Shown piece after piece: positions 53,414 to 61,186 of a stretch of 64,000 nucleotides of DNA (the stretch's first letter is position 1; every line of letters starts with the position of its first letter). The stretch comes from a virus. Location: the IMG/VR virus record IMGVR_UViG_3300028596_000009, positions 1 to 64,000 of that record. The stretch is one strand, 5' to 3'. The position numbers were made by a program, and so were the translations under genes. A model generated the notes under the pieces. That model saw only the letters and a list, made by a program, of their open reading frames with translations, ran no database searches and was not told the origin of the DNA.

Positions 53414-53460
53414 TGCCAAACTCTAAGGGCTCAGGAGTGCGAATCCTGGGCCCTTTGGCA
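53414..53460 (-). terminator. long hairpin downstream of small wHTH gene
   Basis: On minus GGGCCCAGGA-TTCGCAC-TCCTGAGCCC plus outer TGCCAAA/TTTGGCA pairing. It superficially resembles a tRNA T arm plus acceptor, but the inner stem is 10 bp and there is no room for other arms. Confidence 0.68.
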
Positions 53461-53462
53461 TG

Positions 53463-53744
53463 TCAGAACTTGTTGGGGGTGTTCGTCGGAATGTACTCCG
53501 TGAACACGATCTTTCCGTTCCCGTCGAGCGTCCTCTTGCGCAAGAGGTAGCCCGCCTCCTCCAGTTCGATGAGCGACGTCCTCACCGACTCGGGGCCGCC
53601 AAGTCCGGCCTCCTTCATCCTCTTCATGGACACGAACAACTGGCGCTCCCGCGCCCAGAGAAGCCACACAAGGACCCCCCTGGCCTTGGCGCTCAGGTTC
53701 TTGTCGGTGATCGCGGTCTCGCTCACGAGTACGGGCTTCGGCAT
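53463..53744 (-). CDS. winged-helix protein, 93 aa
   Basis: ATG at 53742-53744 on minus after GGGAGGAAGAC. LSAKARGVLVWLLWARERQ, MKEAGLGGPESVRTSLIELE and GYLLRKRTLDGNG match the N-terminal domain of the 424-aa protein: a stand-alone wHTH paralogue. Probably a repressor of the adjacent promoters. Confidence 0.8.
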   Translation of the reverse strand: MPKPVLVSETAITDKNLSAKARGVLVWLLWARERQLFVSMKRMKEAGLGGPESVRTSLIELEEAGYLLRKRTLDGNGKIVFTEYIPTNTPNKF

Positions 53745-53767
53745 GTCTTCCTCCCTTTCCGGTGATC

Positions 53768-53843
53768 ACCATACAGACCGACCTGGATCTTGGGTAGGGG
53801 TGGTCGGATTTCCGTCTACCCCCGTGACGTGGTCGGATTTCCG
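53768..53843. promoter_or_regulatory. -10 box with two 14-bp direct repeats
   Basis: ACCATA at 53768-53773 reads TATGGT on minus. TGGTCGGATTTCCG occurs at 53801-53814 and 53830-53843 (29-base step). The repeats fit binding sites for the wHTH pair. Confidence 0.6.
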
Positions 53844-54017
53844 GCCCCCTATCTTGACCTGCGGTTTTGTGCGGAGAGTGGCAGGTCGACTACAGGACGA
53901 CCCGGCGTGTTGTGACGGGGGTCACATGAGCACATGAACGCCCAGGTCAACCGGCCGTTACGGTTCATATACACCCCGTGAATCCCCGATTCCGGGTGCC
54001 CAGAAACGCCTTGGCGG
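53844..54017. other. divergent intergenic region
   Basis: No gene. Contains CATATACAC at ~53967 and several TTGAC-like words but no clean promoter apart from the one at 54018. Confidence 0.4.
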
Positions 54018-54047
54018 TTGTCTAACGTCTCGACCCGATGCTAGCTT
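54018..54047 (+). promoter_or_regulatory. promoter for rightward operon
   Basis: TTGTCT (54018-54023), 18-base spacer, TAGCTT (54042-54047); 49 bases before the ATG at 54097. Confidence 0.55.
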
Positions 54048-54096
54048 GGTCATCGTCAAAGCGACACGGCAGCAACAACAAACGAAGGAGACAGAC

Positions 54097-54219
54097 ATGG
54101 GCTGGAAGGACTGGACGTCCAGCGGCGCCGAGAGCACCGAGACGATCGAGCAGACCGTCCGCGACATGCACGACGAGCAGGACGACGGCCCCCTCCCGGG
54201 CACCGAGGACAACAAGTAG
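54097..54219 (+). CDS. small acidic protein, 40 aa
   Basis: ATG at 54097 after AACGAAGGAGACAGAC. Starts MGWKDW and is Glu/Asp/Thr-rich. First gene of the rightward operon; followed by a 12-bp hairpin. Confidence 0.7.
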   Translation: MGWKDWTSSGAESTETIEQTVRDMHDEQDDGPLPGTEDNK

Positions 54220-54234
54220 TTCGCCACCGGCAAC

Positions 54235-54264
54235 GGGGCGCCTGTCCACCGAGACGGGCGCCCC
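54235..54264 (+). terminator. 12-bp hairpin
   Basis: GGGGCGCCTGTC-CACCGA-GACGGGCGCCCC, one wobble pair, no T tract; may attenuate between genes. Confidence 0.6.
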
Positions 54265-54281
54265 ACCAGGAAGGGAACACC

Positions 54282-54761
54282 ATGAACTTCAACATCGTCA
54301 CCTTCGCCCTGGCCAAGGGCTACGCCGCCGTCACCGGGGCACACAAGGAAACCCACGGTGGCACGGACCCCGCGCTCTCCGTCTACAACCACCGGCGCTC
54401 CGTCTTCGCGGCGAACCGGGGCGAGAACCCGAGAATGGCATCCCGGGCCACCGGCTCTGCGGGCGTCGCCATCGACAAGAAGAACCTGTCCGGCGCCATC
54501 TGGTTCGCCGACGACTACGCCACCGAGTACCAGGCGGTCGAGGAGAACCTCATCCACGTCCGAGGCGGAGGCAACATCTACTTCGCGGACCTCGTGCTCG
54601 GCATCCCGCAGCTCATCGCCGCTGTGCCGGTCGGCGTCTGGTCGATGAAGGAGGAGGAGGTCAGCTCCTACCTCTCCATGGGCAGCGTCCTGGCGTCGGG
54701 CTCCAGTCCGGGCATCGCCTACCAGGAGGCCGTCGTCGCCCTGAAGAAGCTGCGCGCATGA
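54282..54761 (+). CDS. hypothetical protein, 159 aa
   Basis: ATG at 54282 after CCAGGAAGGGAACACC. His/Gly/Asn-rich N-terminal half (GAHKETHGGTDPAL), a Gly-rich centre and helical C-terminus. Stop overlaps the next ATG. Confidence 0.78.
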   Translation: MNFNIVTFALAKGYAAVTGAHKETHGGTDPALSVYNHRRSVFAANRGENPRMASRATGSAGVAIDKKNLSGAIWFADDYATEYQAVEENLIHVRGGGNIYFADLVLGIPQLIAAVPVGVWSMKEEEVSSYLSMGSVLASGSSPGIAYQEAVVALKKLRA

Positions 54762-55009
54762 ACGACGAAACTCCTCCGTTCCGGTTCAGAGCCGAGCGGA
54801 CCATCCACGTCGGACTCCACGAGCGAGGCGTGCAGGCACTCGACCAGATCACCCAGATGACCGATCTGGTCGAGGAGGACGCGGTGAACATCGCCCTCCA
54901 GGCATACGCCCTGATCGTCGAGAAGCTGAAGGAAGGCAGCGACGTCGTCTTCCGTCACCCCGAGGGGCCCAACAGCAAGCTGTCGATCTCCTACTGGAGC
55001 GAGCCGTGA
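54758..55009 (+). CDS. ribbon-helix-helix-like protein, 83 aa
   Basis: ATG at 54758 overlaps the previous stop. FRAERTIHVGLHERGVQALD strand/helix, then LVEEDAVNIALQAYALIVE: the strand-helix-helix layout of small RHH transcription factors. C-terminal tail ends GPNSKLSISYW. Likely DNA-binding. Confidence 0.68.
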   Translation: MNDETPPFRFRAERTIHVGLHERGVQALDQITQMTDLVEEDAVNIALQAYALIVEKLKEGSDVVFRHPEGPNSKLSISYWSEP

Positions 55010-55356
55010 TCGAGACCCGCAACGGTGAGGTCATCAACCCGAACCGGCCCCGCTGGATCGAGCACAGTGACATCCGGCGCCGTACCGACGTCACGCCCTA
55101 CCAGGCAACGACCATCCGCGACGCCATGGCGCGGGGCAGCCAGGTCAACTACTTCACAGGAGTCGACGACACCCGCCCCGGCAGCAGACCGGCGGTCCGC
55201 GAGACCGACCTCACCGTCTTCCTGTGCCCTCTTCTGAGGATGGGCCGCTACGCGGTCCGTGTGCAGTGCGAGACAGGGTGGTGGATCCGGGACTTCGAGT
55301 CCGAAGAGGCCGCTATCACCTACCAGAACTCCGAGCGCAACCGCCTCGCCATCTGA
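55006..55356 (+). CDS. hypothetical protein, 116 aa
   Basis: GTG at 55006 overlaps the previous stop. Basic N-terminal half (NPNRPRWIEHSDIRRRTDV) and a beta-like C-terminal half with Cys at ~73 and 86. No family. Confidence 0.77.
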   Translation: MIETRNGEVINPNRPRWIEHSDIRRRTDVTPYQATTIRDAMARGSQVNYFTGVDDTRPGSRPAVRETDLTVFLCPLLRMGRYAVRVQCETGWWIRDFESEEAAITYQNSERNRLAI

Positions 55357-55369
55357 CAGGAGAACATCC

Positions 55370-56518
55370 ATGAACGAGCCCACCTTCTACAAGGTCGACA
55401 CCGACATCGACGCGCTCTACCCGTACGACTCGCTCGATGACCACACCGTCCTGCACATCACCGACCAAGTGTGGGGCGACCCGCTGGAGGACGGCGGCGA
55501 CTTCTACGGGCAGAACGTGGCGCGGGCCAGCGACGAGGAGCACACCCGCTGGACCGAGGCGTACCAGACCTTCCTGACCAACATCGGTGAGGTCGCCGCC
55601 CGCCGTGACGCCGCCCAGGAGGCGTACGAGAAGGCCCTGAAGGAGTGCGAGGAGGCAGCGGGCACCATCTGGGCCGCCTACAAGGGCACCGTCGACCGGA
55701 TCCAGGCCCGCAACGACGAGGTCGAGGGGATGCGCGAGGCGCACCGTCTCAACGAGATCTCCAAGCAGGAGATCGCCGCGAAGATGGCACAGGACGCCGA
55801 GGACGCCGAGCTGGGCCCCCGGACCTGGGTCACCTACCACCCGAACTCGTCCGAGGTGAAGGTCTCGCCGACCATGCTCCAGCCGGTGATCCACCTGGCC
55901 GTGTGCCCGATGGTCGCCGACAAGGTCGACCGGAACTACCAGATCAAGTACCACTACGCCCGCCGGGACAGGGTGCAGGACGTCCTGCTCGAAGGCGCCC
56001 CGCTGATGAGTGACGGGCGGGCCACCCGGGACCGTGTGCCGACCAAGCTGTGCGGCCGGTGCAAGCCCCACGCCAGCCTGAGCGAGGCGCTGGGCGAGGT
56101 GTTCGACAACTGGCTCGTCGAGGTCGAGTCCGTCCAGGAGCCGATGCCGAAGACCGGCACGTACAGGCAGGTGGAGTTGCTCGCGGGGAAGCTCGGGCTG
56201 GCTGACGAGTGGAGGGACGTCTCTCGTCGCAAGGACGGGTACACCATCGTGTTCGACCGGTCCTTCCGCGCCGAGCGCCTGATCGAGCCGTACGAGCTGC
56301 TGCTCGGCTGGTCCATCTTCGACGAGTACGGCAAGTCCGTGGTCAGCATCGATCACGAGGACAAGCTGGAGCGCCTGATCGAGGAGCTGCCTGCTCGTGG
56401 GTTCATTGCGCGGCACATCAACGAGCCGCAGTCGTACCGCACGGACGGCCGCCAGTGCCTGTCGTCGGTGGCCGTGCGCCGGATGACGAAGCACGAGATC
56501 CGGATGTACAAGGGCTGA
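55370..56518 (+). CDS. coiled-coil hypothetical protein, 382 aa
   Basis: ATG at 55370 after CTGACAGGAGAACATCC. A charged coiled-coil block at ~residues 60-150 (EEHTRWTEAYQTF; LKECEEAAGTIWAAYKG), then CGRCKPH (~219-225) and a C-terminal domain rich in strands (IVFDRSFRAERLIEPYEL). Largest protein of this operon. Role unknown. Confidence 0.8.
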   Translation: MNEPTFYKVDTDIDALYPYDSLDDHTVLHITDQVWGDPLEDGGDFYGQNVARASDEEHTRWTEAYQTFLTNIGEVAARRDAAQEAYEKALKECEEAAGTIWAAYKGTVDRIQARNDEVEGMREAHRLNEISKQEIAAKMAQDAEDAELGPRTWVTYHPNSSEVKVSPTMLQPVIHLAVCPMVADKVDRNYQIKYHYARRDRVQDVLLEGAPLMSDGRATRDRVPTKLCGRCKPHASLSEALGEVFDNWLVEVESVQEPMPKTGTYRQVELLAGKLGLADEWRDVSRRKDGYTIVFDRSFRAERLIEPYELLLGWSIFDEYGKSVVSIDHEDKLERLIEELPARGFIARHINEPQSYRTDGRQCLSSVAVRRMTKHEIRMYKG

Positions 56519-56532
56519 CCAGCCCGCGTTTA

Positions 56533-56562
56533 CCGGGCGCCTGGACCGAACCGGGCGCCCGG
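56533..56562 (+). terminator. strong hairpin
   Basis: CCGGGCGCC (56533-56541) pairs with GGCGCCCGG (56554-56562), no T tract. Confidence 0.62.
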
Positions 56563-56588
56563 CCCCACACCACTGAGAGCGGAGCGGA

Positions 56589-56816
56589 ATGGCCATCACG
56601 ATCGGAAGTGACCCGTACCACCGGCCCCGGAGGACGGCCCTGATCACCGTCCACCTCGCGTGCAAGTGCACCACCAAGACGCGGGTCGTACCGTTCCACG
56701 GCGCCAAGTTCGGATGCGGTTCAGGTCTGGGGCATGGCTACCAGGTCGACTGGGTCCAGGCGGAGCAGCCCAACGGAATCACGATCATCAACAGGAAGAT
56801 GCGAGGAGAGAAGTGA
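56589..56816 (+). CDS. Cys-containing protein, LGHGY paralogue 1, 75 aa
   Basis: ATG at 56589 after GAGAGCGGAGCGGA. ACKCTT (~24-29), FGCGSGLGHGYQVDWV (~41-56): the CxC and C...LGHGYxxxWV arrangement is shared with the 57377 gene. Potential zinc site. Overlaps the next GTG. Confidence 0.77.
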   Translation: MAITIGSDPYHRPRRTALITVHLACKCTTKTRVVPFHGAKFGCGSGLGHGYQVDWVQAEQPNGITIINRKMRGEK

Positions 56817-57103
56817 TCACCTACGACGACGAGCCGGTCCTGTGCACCTTCGAGTCCCGGCCCGGAACGCTGGAGACGCCACCGGAGTACTGCGACGAGG
56901 AGGTGGCCGAGACCGACGAGTACTGCCCGACTCACCGCCAGCTCGTGGCCGACATGGAGGCGCTGGAACTGTGCCGCTGCGGTCACACCTTCAAGCAGCA
57001 CCAGGGTCCCGAGGGGCTGGGCGGCGCGCAGTGCAAGGTGTGCCCCGGCGACTCCGAGCGTTCCTGGCGCCACCCCTTCACCCCGAACGATCAGGAGGAC
57101 TGA
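56813..57103 (+). CDS. zinc-finger-like hypothetical protein, 96 aa
   Basis: GTG at 56813 overlaps the previous stop. Cys at CTFE, YCDEE, CPTH, LCRCGHTF and CKVC plus His: an unusually dense Cys/His pattern for its length. Acidic N-terminus. Confidence 0.77.
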   Translation: MITYDDEPVLCTFESRPGTLETPPEYCDEEVAETDEYCPTHRQLVADMEALELCRCGHTFKQHQGPEGLGGAQCKVCPGDSERSWRHPFTPNDQED

Positions 57104-57104
57104 C

Positions 57105-57377
57105 ATGAGCAAGCACATCCTGCGCCACGACGCCGCGACGATAACGCCGGTGAAGTGCCTGAAGTGCGGCGACATGATCGTCTACAACGGCAACTTCTAC
57201 TGCAACTCGATGGACGCGATCGGCTTCGACAAGGAGAAGCGCGACATCTACATCATCCCGGGATCGTGCGACTGGGCCCTCCAGCAGCCGCCTACCCGCC
57301 GCAAGGACCGCGAGATCGAGATCGCTCTGCATGCGGCGGGCCGGTACCCCAGCAACGAGTACCTGATGGAGGACTGA
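57105..57377 (+). CDS. hypothetical protein with CLKC motif, 90 aa
   Basis: ATG at 57105 after CAGGAGGACTGAC. VKCLKCGDMIVYNGNFYC (~16-33) resembles a zinc ribbon half; a later Cys may complete it. Stop overlaps the next ATG. Confidence 0.78.
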   Translation: MSKHILRHDAATITPVKCLKCGDMIVYNGNFYCNSMDAIGFDKEKRDIYIIPGSCDWALQQPPTRRKDREIEIALHAAGRYPSNEYLMED

Positions 57378-57592
57378 TGGCCCGCAAGGTTGCGCGAGTG
57401 TCAGTCCGCGATGTCGAAGTGACTCTCATCTGCGGCTGCCGAATCCTCCTCTGTGAACGACCGAACTCTCCAGGCTCCAAGCTCGCATGCCCGAACAAGC
57501 TGGGCCACGGCTACAACCTCGAATGGGTCAAGTGGCGCGACGTCAACACCGAGGCGTCCGGCGACAACCCCATGAGTACGAAGGAGATCTGA
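57377..57592 (+). CDS. Cys-containing protein, LGHGY paralogue 2, 71 aa
   Basis: ATG at 57377 in TGATG. LICGCRILLC (~18-27) and ACPNKLGHGYNLEWVKW (~37-53) parallel the 56589 protein. Confidence 0.78.
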   Translation: MARKVARVSVRDVEVTLICGCRILLCERPNSPGSKLACPNKLGHGYNLEWVKWRDVNTEASGDNPMSTKEI

Positions 57593-57595
57593 ACC

Positions 57596-57997
57596 ATGAA
57601 CCGCACCGAGTACAGCATCCTGCTGGACGCCATGATCCCGCCGCAGATCGACAGCTACGCCTTCCGTGAGGGCCCCCGCATGCTGACGCTGCTGCTGGGC
57701 TACACCTGCGACCGCAGCACTTTTCACGTCTACCTGAAGGACAGCCTGATCCACCGCCTCGTGTTCGACGAGAAGGCGCAGGGGTCCGTGGTCCGCTCCT
57801 ACGACTACTTCCGCGCCTGGGACGCGCTGCGCCTGGTCCCGGACAAGCGGGTCTACCCCGAGTCCACCACGGCCCTGATGGCCCTGCTGCTGAAGCGGTC
57901 CGGCGCTGACGTTCCGTACCTGCCGTTCGACGACAACCGGTTCAAGCGCGTCGAGAACTTCCACCTGCACGCCTCGATCCGTGAGGAGATCGGGTGA
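57596..57997 (+). CDS. hypothetical protein, HVYLKD paralogue 1, 133 aa
   Basis: ATG at 57596 after AAGGAGATCTGAACC. Core TLLLGYTCDRSTFHVYLKD then LIHRLVFDEK is shared with genes at 58164 and 58553. C-terminal extension specific. Tandem triplication with one 57-aa gene in between. Function unknown. Confidence 0.8.
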   Translation: MNRTEYSILLDAMIPPQIDSYAFREGPRMLTLLLGYTCDRSTFHVYLKDSLIHRLVFDEKAQGSVVRSYDYFRAWDALRLVPDKRVYPESTTALMALLLKRSGADVPYLPFDDNRFKRVENFHLHASIREEIG

Positions 57998-58167
57998 ACC
58001 GGGACGAGATCCGCGCCATGATCCGCGAGGAACTGGTGGCCGTCCTGAAGAACCTCGCCAGATCCTCCACCGCCGTCTGGGACTACAACACCGAGATGTG
58101 GGGGCCGCCGGACATGGAGAGCGTGTTCCACAGCGCGGCCGACGAACTGGAGAGGAGGCTGACGTGA
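57994..58167 (+). CDS. hypothetical protein, 57 aa
   Basis: GTG at 57994 overlaps the previous stop. Helical N-terminal half (RDEIRAMIREELVAVLKNLA), Trp/Pro centre, charged end. Overlaps the next GTG. Confidence 0.73.
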   Translation: MNRDEIRAMIREELVAVLKNLARSSTAVWDYNTEMWGPPDMESVFHSAADELERRLT

Positions 58168-58553
58168 ACCGCGAGCAGCTCGCCACCGTGCGGACCCTGG
58201 GCGGCAAGGCCCAGACGATCCGTGCCGACGATCTGGTGCACGACCTGGACCGGACTCTGCTCGTCGGCTCGATGGCCAACGGCCACGGTATCCACATCTA
58301 CCTGAAGGGCCACGAGATCCACCGGCTGGTCCACGACCACGCCATGGGTCTGAGCGAGTACACCCACCGCCCCACCTGGTTTGTCGGTGAGCTGGTCCAC
58401 GGACACTGCTTCCGGGCCGAGTGGTCGGACTTCGACTTCGTGTGCCAGGCGGCGGCGAAGGGGGCCTGGTTCTTCTGGCTCGGGTTCGTCGACTCGCTGT
58501 ACCGCCAGTCCTGGCACAGGGACTTCCAGGGACCGATCAGGGAGGAATTCTGA
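58164..58553 (+). CDS. hypothetical protein, HVYLKD paralogue 2, 129 aa
   Basis: GTG at 58164 overlaps the previous stop. TLLVGSMANGHGIHIYLKG and EIHRLVHDHA correspond to the family core; ends HRDFQGPIREEF, matching the RRDFQARTKEEF end of paralogue 3. Confidence 0.8.
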   Translation: MNREQLATVRTLGGKAQTIRADDLVHDLDRTLLVGSMANGHGIHIYLKGHEIHRLVHDHAMGLSEYTHRPTWFVGELVHGHCFRAEWSDFDFVCQAAAKGAWFFWLGFVDSLYRQSWHRDFQGPIREEF

Positions 58554-58948
58554 TGGACCTCTCCGAGATGGAGGAGGTGGAGAGGATGAAGAATCCCGAC
58601 ACCATGATCACGTGGGACGCCACCCCTTCCCTGCACGAACGGACGCTTCTGTGCGGCGTGACCACGCAGCGCGAGGTGTTCCATGTCTACCTCAAGGACC
58701 GTCTGATCCACCGCTTGATCTACCGGTCGGACACCGACCAGGTCATCGACTACGCGGCCTACCCGGCGTGGAATGCGAACCGTCTTGTGCCGGAGGGCGG
58801 CATGGTCCACCCCGAGTACACCTCGGGCGCTTTCGCCCGGGAGCTGGCCGCCCGGAACGTGGAGTTCGAGTTCGGGCCCTACTTCGACCACCTGTACTGC
58901 GAAGCGCGGAGACGTGACTTCCAGGCCAGAACCAAGGAGGAATTCTGA
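58553..58948 (+). CDS. hypothetical protein, HVYLKD paralogue 3, 131 aa
   Basis: ATG at 58553 in TGATG. TLLCGVTTQREVFHVYLKD, LIHRLIYRSD and terminal DFQARTKEEF. The three are diverged at DNA level, so the duplication is not recent. Confidence 0.8.
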   Translation: MDLSEMEEVERMKNPDTMITWDATPSLHERTLLCGVTTQREVFHVYLKDRLIHRLIYRSDTDQVIDYAAYPAWNANRLVPEGGMVHPEYTSGAFARELAARNVEFEFGPYFDHLYCEARRRDFQARTKEEF

Positions 58949-59304
58949 TGGAACGCAAGGACATCTACGTCGGTATGAAGGTCAAGGTCTTCGACGTCAA
59001 CGGGCGCCGCCTCGGTCAGCCCGACGAGGGCTGGGACGGTGAGGTTGTGGCCGTCCGGCGCACCAAGTGCGACATCGAGTACGGCAGCGGCGACCCGCGC
59101 CAGCGGACGTTCGACATCGACAGCCAGCACGTCGAGGACAACTACCGACACCGCTACTTCCGGACGCTGGAGGAGGCCGAGACGGTCGCACGCACCAGCG
59201 CTGCCCGTGCGGTCATCAACGACAAGATCGTCCGTGAGGGCATGTCCCGCATCCCGCTGGAGAAGCTGGAGGCCATCGCCGCCATCCTCCAGGAGGAGAC
59301 GTGA
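58948..59304 (+). CDS. hypothetical protein, KOW/SH3-like N-terminus, 118 aa
   Basis: ATG at 58948 in TGATG. VGMKVKVFDVNGRRLGQ followed by GWDGEVVAVRRTKCDIEYG looks like a small SH3/Tudor-like barrel; the C-terminal half is helical (LEKLEAIAAILQEE). Overlaps the next GTG. Confidence 0.77.
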   Translation: MERKDIYVGMKVKVFDVNGRRLGQPDEGWDGEVVAVRRTKCDIEYGSGDPRQRTFDIDSQHVEDNYRHRYFRTLEEAETVARTSAARAVINDKIVREGMSRIPLEKLEAIAAILQEET

Positions 59305-59543
59305 GGCGCCGGGCGCTGGAGCGCAAGGGGACCTGCCGGGTCTTCTGGGGATCCCACGGATGCTCCAAGCAGCGCGGACACATTGGGCAGCACGTGTGCT
59401 CCACAGGGTGCATCCCGTGCCCTGAGCAAGGGGCGTTCGGATCGGACTGGAACGAACAGTCCTACGCCGAGCAGCTCCAGGACTGGAGGCGGCACCGCGC
59501 CGCCATCGGCAAGCCGTCGGATCTCGACCGGGATCCCTGGTGA
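59301..59543 (+). CDS. Cys/His-rich protein, 80 aa
   Basis: GTG at 59301 overlaps the previous stop. Cys/His spread as CRVF..HGCSKQRGHIGQHVC..CIPC (~12-42), consistent with two metal ions or a treble-clef. Charged helical end. Confidence 0.76.
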   Translation: MRRRALERKGTCRVFWGSHGCSKQRGHIGQHVCSTGCIPCPEQGAFGSDWNEQSYAEQLQDWRRHRAAIGKPSDLDRDPW

Positions 59544-59602
59544 GCCACTGGTACGGGGCCTTCTGCCCCACGTGTGCCGCCTTCAGCAACACCATCAGGT
59601 AA
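59540..59602 (+). CDS. possible 20-aa peptide with CPTC motif
   Basis: GTG at 59540 overlaps the previous stop and opens 20 codons with FCPTCAAF. Too short for certainty; frame, overlap and wobble pattern fit the neighbours. Confidence 0.4.
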   Translation: MSHWYGAFCPTCAAFSNTIR

Positions 59603-59628
59603 CACCACACAGGAAAGCGAGAAAGACC

Positions 59629-59793
59629 ATGGGTTGGCTCAAGCCGTCCTCGTCCACCACCACCACCACCGAGGGGCAGTCCCCCACCGTCGGCGCCAAG
59701 CAGGACGCCAAGGTCAAGAAGAACGAGCGCGACGGCATCACCTTCTGGTCCGAGTCCACCTCGGAGAACAAGGCGCCGGAGGTCAAGAAGTGA
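59629..59793 (+). CDS. small disordered protein, 54 aa
   Basis: ATG at 59629 after AGGAAAG..GAAAGACC. Starts MGWLKPSSSTTTTTEG, Lys/Asp centre, ends PEVKK. Low-complexity and similar in plan to the 34176 protein. Overlaps the next GTG. Confidence 0.7.
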   Translation: MGWLKPSSSTTTTTEGQSPTVGAKQDAKVKKNERDGITFWSESTSENKAPEVKK

Positions 59794-59915
59794 GCGACTA
59801 CAACGAGCCGGTTCCGGACGTTCCCGACCTGGGCGCCGAGCTGGTCCAGCAGTGTCACGACCTGCACGCGGCGATGCACGCGGCGATCGATGCCCGCGAG
59901 GAGGAGCAGAAGTGA
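59790..59915 (+). CDS. small acidic protein, 41 aa
   Basis: GTG at 59790 overlaps the previous stop. Pro/Asp N-terminus then a helix with CHDLHAAMHAAIDAREEEQK. Overlaps the next GTG. Confidence 0.66.
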   Translation: MSDYNEPVPDVPDLGAELVQQCHDLHAAMHAAIDAREEEQK

Positions 59916-60136
59916 GCGAACAGCCGGACTGGTCGAAGTTCCCCGACTCGATGCTCGTGGCCGTGGCCGGGGAGATGGCTCTGGAGCGGAAGCACTCCGA
60001 GGAGTTCGCCGAGGCCCTGCGTGCGATCGGCTTCCCCGAGACCCTGGCTGCGGTTCGCGAGGGCAGGGTCAGGCCGTTCATGGAGGCCGTCGAAGAGGAG
60101 TGGGCGAACCTGAGCGCCGAGGGGGAGCAGGGCTGA
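59912..60136 (+). CDS. hypothetical protein, 74 aa
   Basis: GTG at 59912 overlaps the previous stop. Helical, acidic (MALERKHSEEFAEALRAIG). Stop overlaps the next ATG. Confidence 0.75.
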   Translation: MSEQPDWSKFPDSMLVAVAGEMALERKHSEEFAEALRAIGFPETLAAVREGRVRPFMEAVEEEWANLSAEGEQG

Positions 60137-60291
60137 TGGGCTTCAAGGTGAACTGGTCGAACTACCCGGCGACCGCTGCCCGGGTCGAGGAGAAGAAGTT
60201 ATCGGCGGAGGCCGGGCAGTACCTGGCCTCGCAGTCCGGTGAGGAGTCGTCCGGCAACAGCCAGGCGCATACCGAGGAGGGGGAGGAGTGA
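60136..60291 (+). CDS. hypothetical protein, 51 aa
   Basis: ATG at 60136 in TGATG. Begins MGFKVNWSNYPA, then charged and Ser/Glu-rich, likely disordered. Contains TTATC in codons at 60198, not an element. Confidence 0.68.
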   Translation: MGFKVNWSNYPATAARVEEKKLSAEAGQYLASQSGEESSGNSQAHTEEGEE

Positions 60292-60389
60292 CGCTCGACC
60301 GCATCCCCGTGAACCACGGACACAGCGAGGACGGGTCGACGGGCGGCGGTTCGGATACCACCGAGCCGGACGGACATCCCGAGGACTGA
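60288..60389 (+). CDS. small acidic protein, 33 aa
   Basis: GTG at 60288 overlaps the previous stop. Gly/Ser/Asp-rich, probably disordered. Last member of the overlapping chain that begins at 57596. Confidence 0.55.
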   Translation: MTLDRIPVNHGHSEDGSTGGGSDTTEPDGHPED

Positions 60390-60444
60390 CCTCGGCACAC
60401 AGGACGCGGCTGCTGAATGTCGGCGGTCGCGCCCACCCGTGCCT

Positions 60445-60478
60445 GACACTTTCTAACCGGAGACGGTTGCGAAGTGTC
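60445..60478 (+). terminator. interrupted hairpin before TerD gene
   Basis: GACACTT-TCT-AACCG (60445-60459), GAGA loop, CGGTT-GCG-AAGTGTC (60464-60478). Followed by CACTATCTACTTAGACG, which may hold the -10 of the TerD promoter (TACTTA); the -35 would overlap the hairpin. Confidence 0.6.
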
Positions 60479-60550
60479 GGTGCGTGTGTCACTATCTACT
60501 TAGACGATCGCCAAGGGGAACGGCGGTCCAAGGAAACGGAGAAAGAACAG

Positions 60551-61186
60551 ATGACCACGGTTGACTTCAACAAGCACCTCGCGAGCGGCAACTCGCTCAC
60601 CCTCGACGGCCACATCCGACTGGGCGCCGCGTGGGACGTCTCCTCCCGGGGTCAGGGCGGCCTGAAGGGCATGCTCTCCCGCTTCGTCGGCGCCGACATC
60701 GACGCGGTCGCCCTCATCGTGGAGAACGGCCAGCCCACCGCTCTCGCGGGCCTGAACAACAACGACCCGCTGGACAACGGTTCCGTCCTGCACTCCGGCG
60801 ACAACGAGAACGGCAAGGCCGACGGCGACGACGAGATCATCGACCTCCACCTCGGCCGCATTCCGTCCGGTGTCGACAAGATCTACCTCGCCATCACGGC
60901 CTACAAGAAGATCAACCAGGCCATGAACAAGATCACCGGAACGTCCGGCTTCGGCGGCGCCGACAACCCCAAGTTCAAGCTCTACGACATGGCCTCCGAC
61001 GCCAAGAACCCGATCTTCACCGTGAAGCCCCCGATGACCTCCACCGAGAACACGTGGGTCATGGGCGTTCTCACCCCCACGCCCGGGAAGCCCGGCTTCT
61101 GGGAGCTGACGAAGGTCGACAAGCGCATCGACGTCAAGTACGACGACCGCGACGACCTCGTCCGCCAGATCATGGCCTCCGCCTGA
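60551..61186 (+). CDS. terD: TerD-domain protein, 211 aa
   Basis: ATG at 60551 after GGAAACGGAGAAAGAACAG. LGAAWDVS (24-31), the acidic Ca2+-binding segments ADIDAVALIV (48-57) and NNDPLDNGSVLHSGD (70-84) with DGDDEIIDLHLGRIP (91-105) identify the TerD fold. TerD proteins bind calcium and belong to the tellurite-resistance/stress (ter) system, also linked to colicin and phage resistance in bacteria. Sits upstream of a TerF/TerY-like vWA protein, forming a phage ter-like pair. Molecular role in the phage unknown. Confidence 0.88.
   Translation: MTTVDFNKHLASGNSLTLDGHIRLGAAWDVSSRGQGGLKGMLSRFVGADIDAVALIVENGQPTALAGLNNNDPLDNGSVLHSGDNENGKADGDDEIIDLHLGRIPSGVDKIYLAITAYKKINQAMNKITGTSGFGGADNPKFKLYDMASDAKNPIFTVKPPMTSTENTWVMGVLTPTPGKPGFWELTKVDKRIDVKYDDRDDLVRQIMASA

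Noticed and set aside
53414-53460. possible tRNA (acceptor TGCCAAA/TTTGGCA with T-arm-like hairpin)
   Set aside because: Inner stem is 10 bp, T-loop consensus is broken (GTGCGAA) and there is no space for D or anticodon arms; reads as a terminator on minus.
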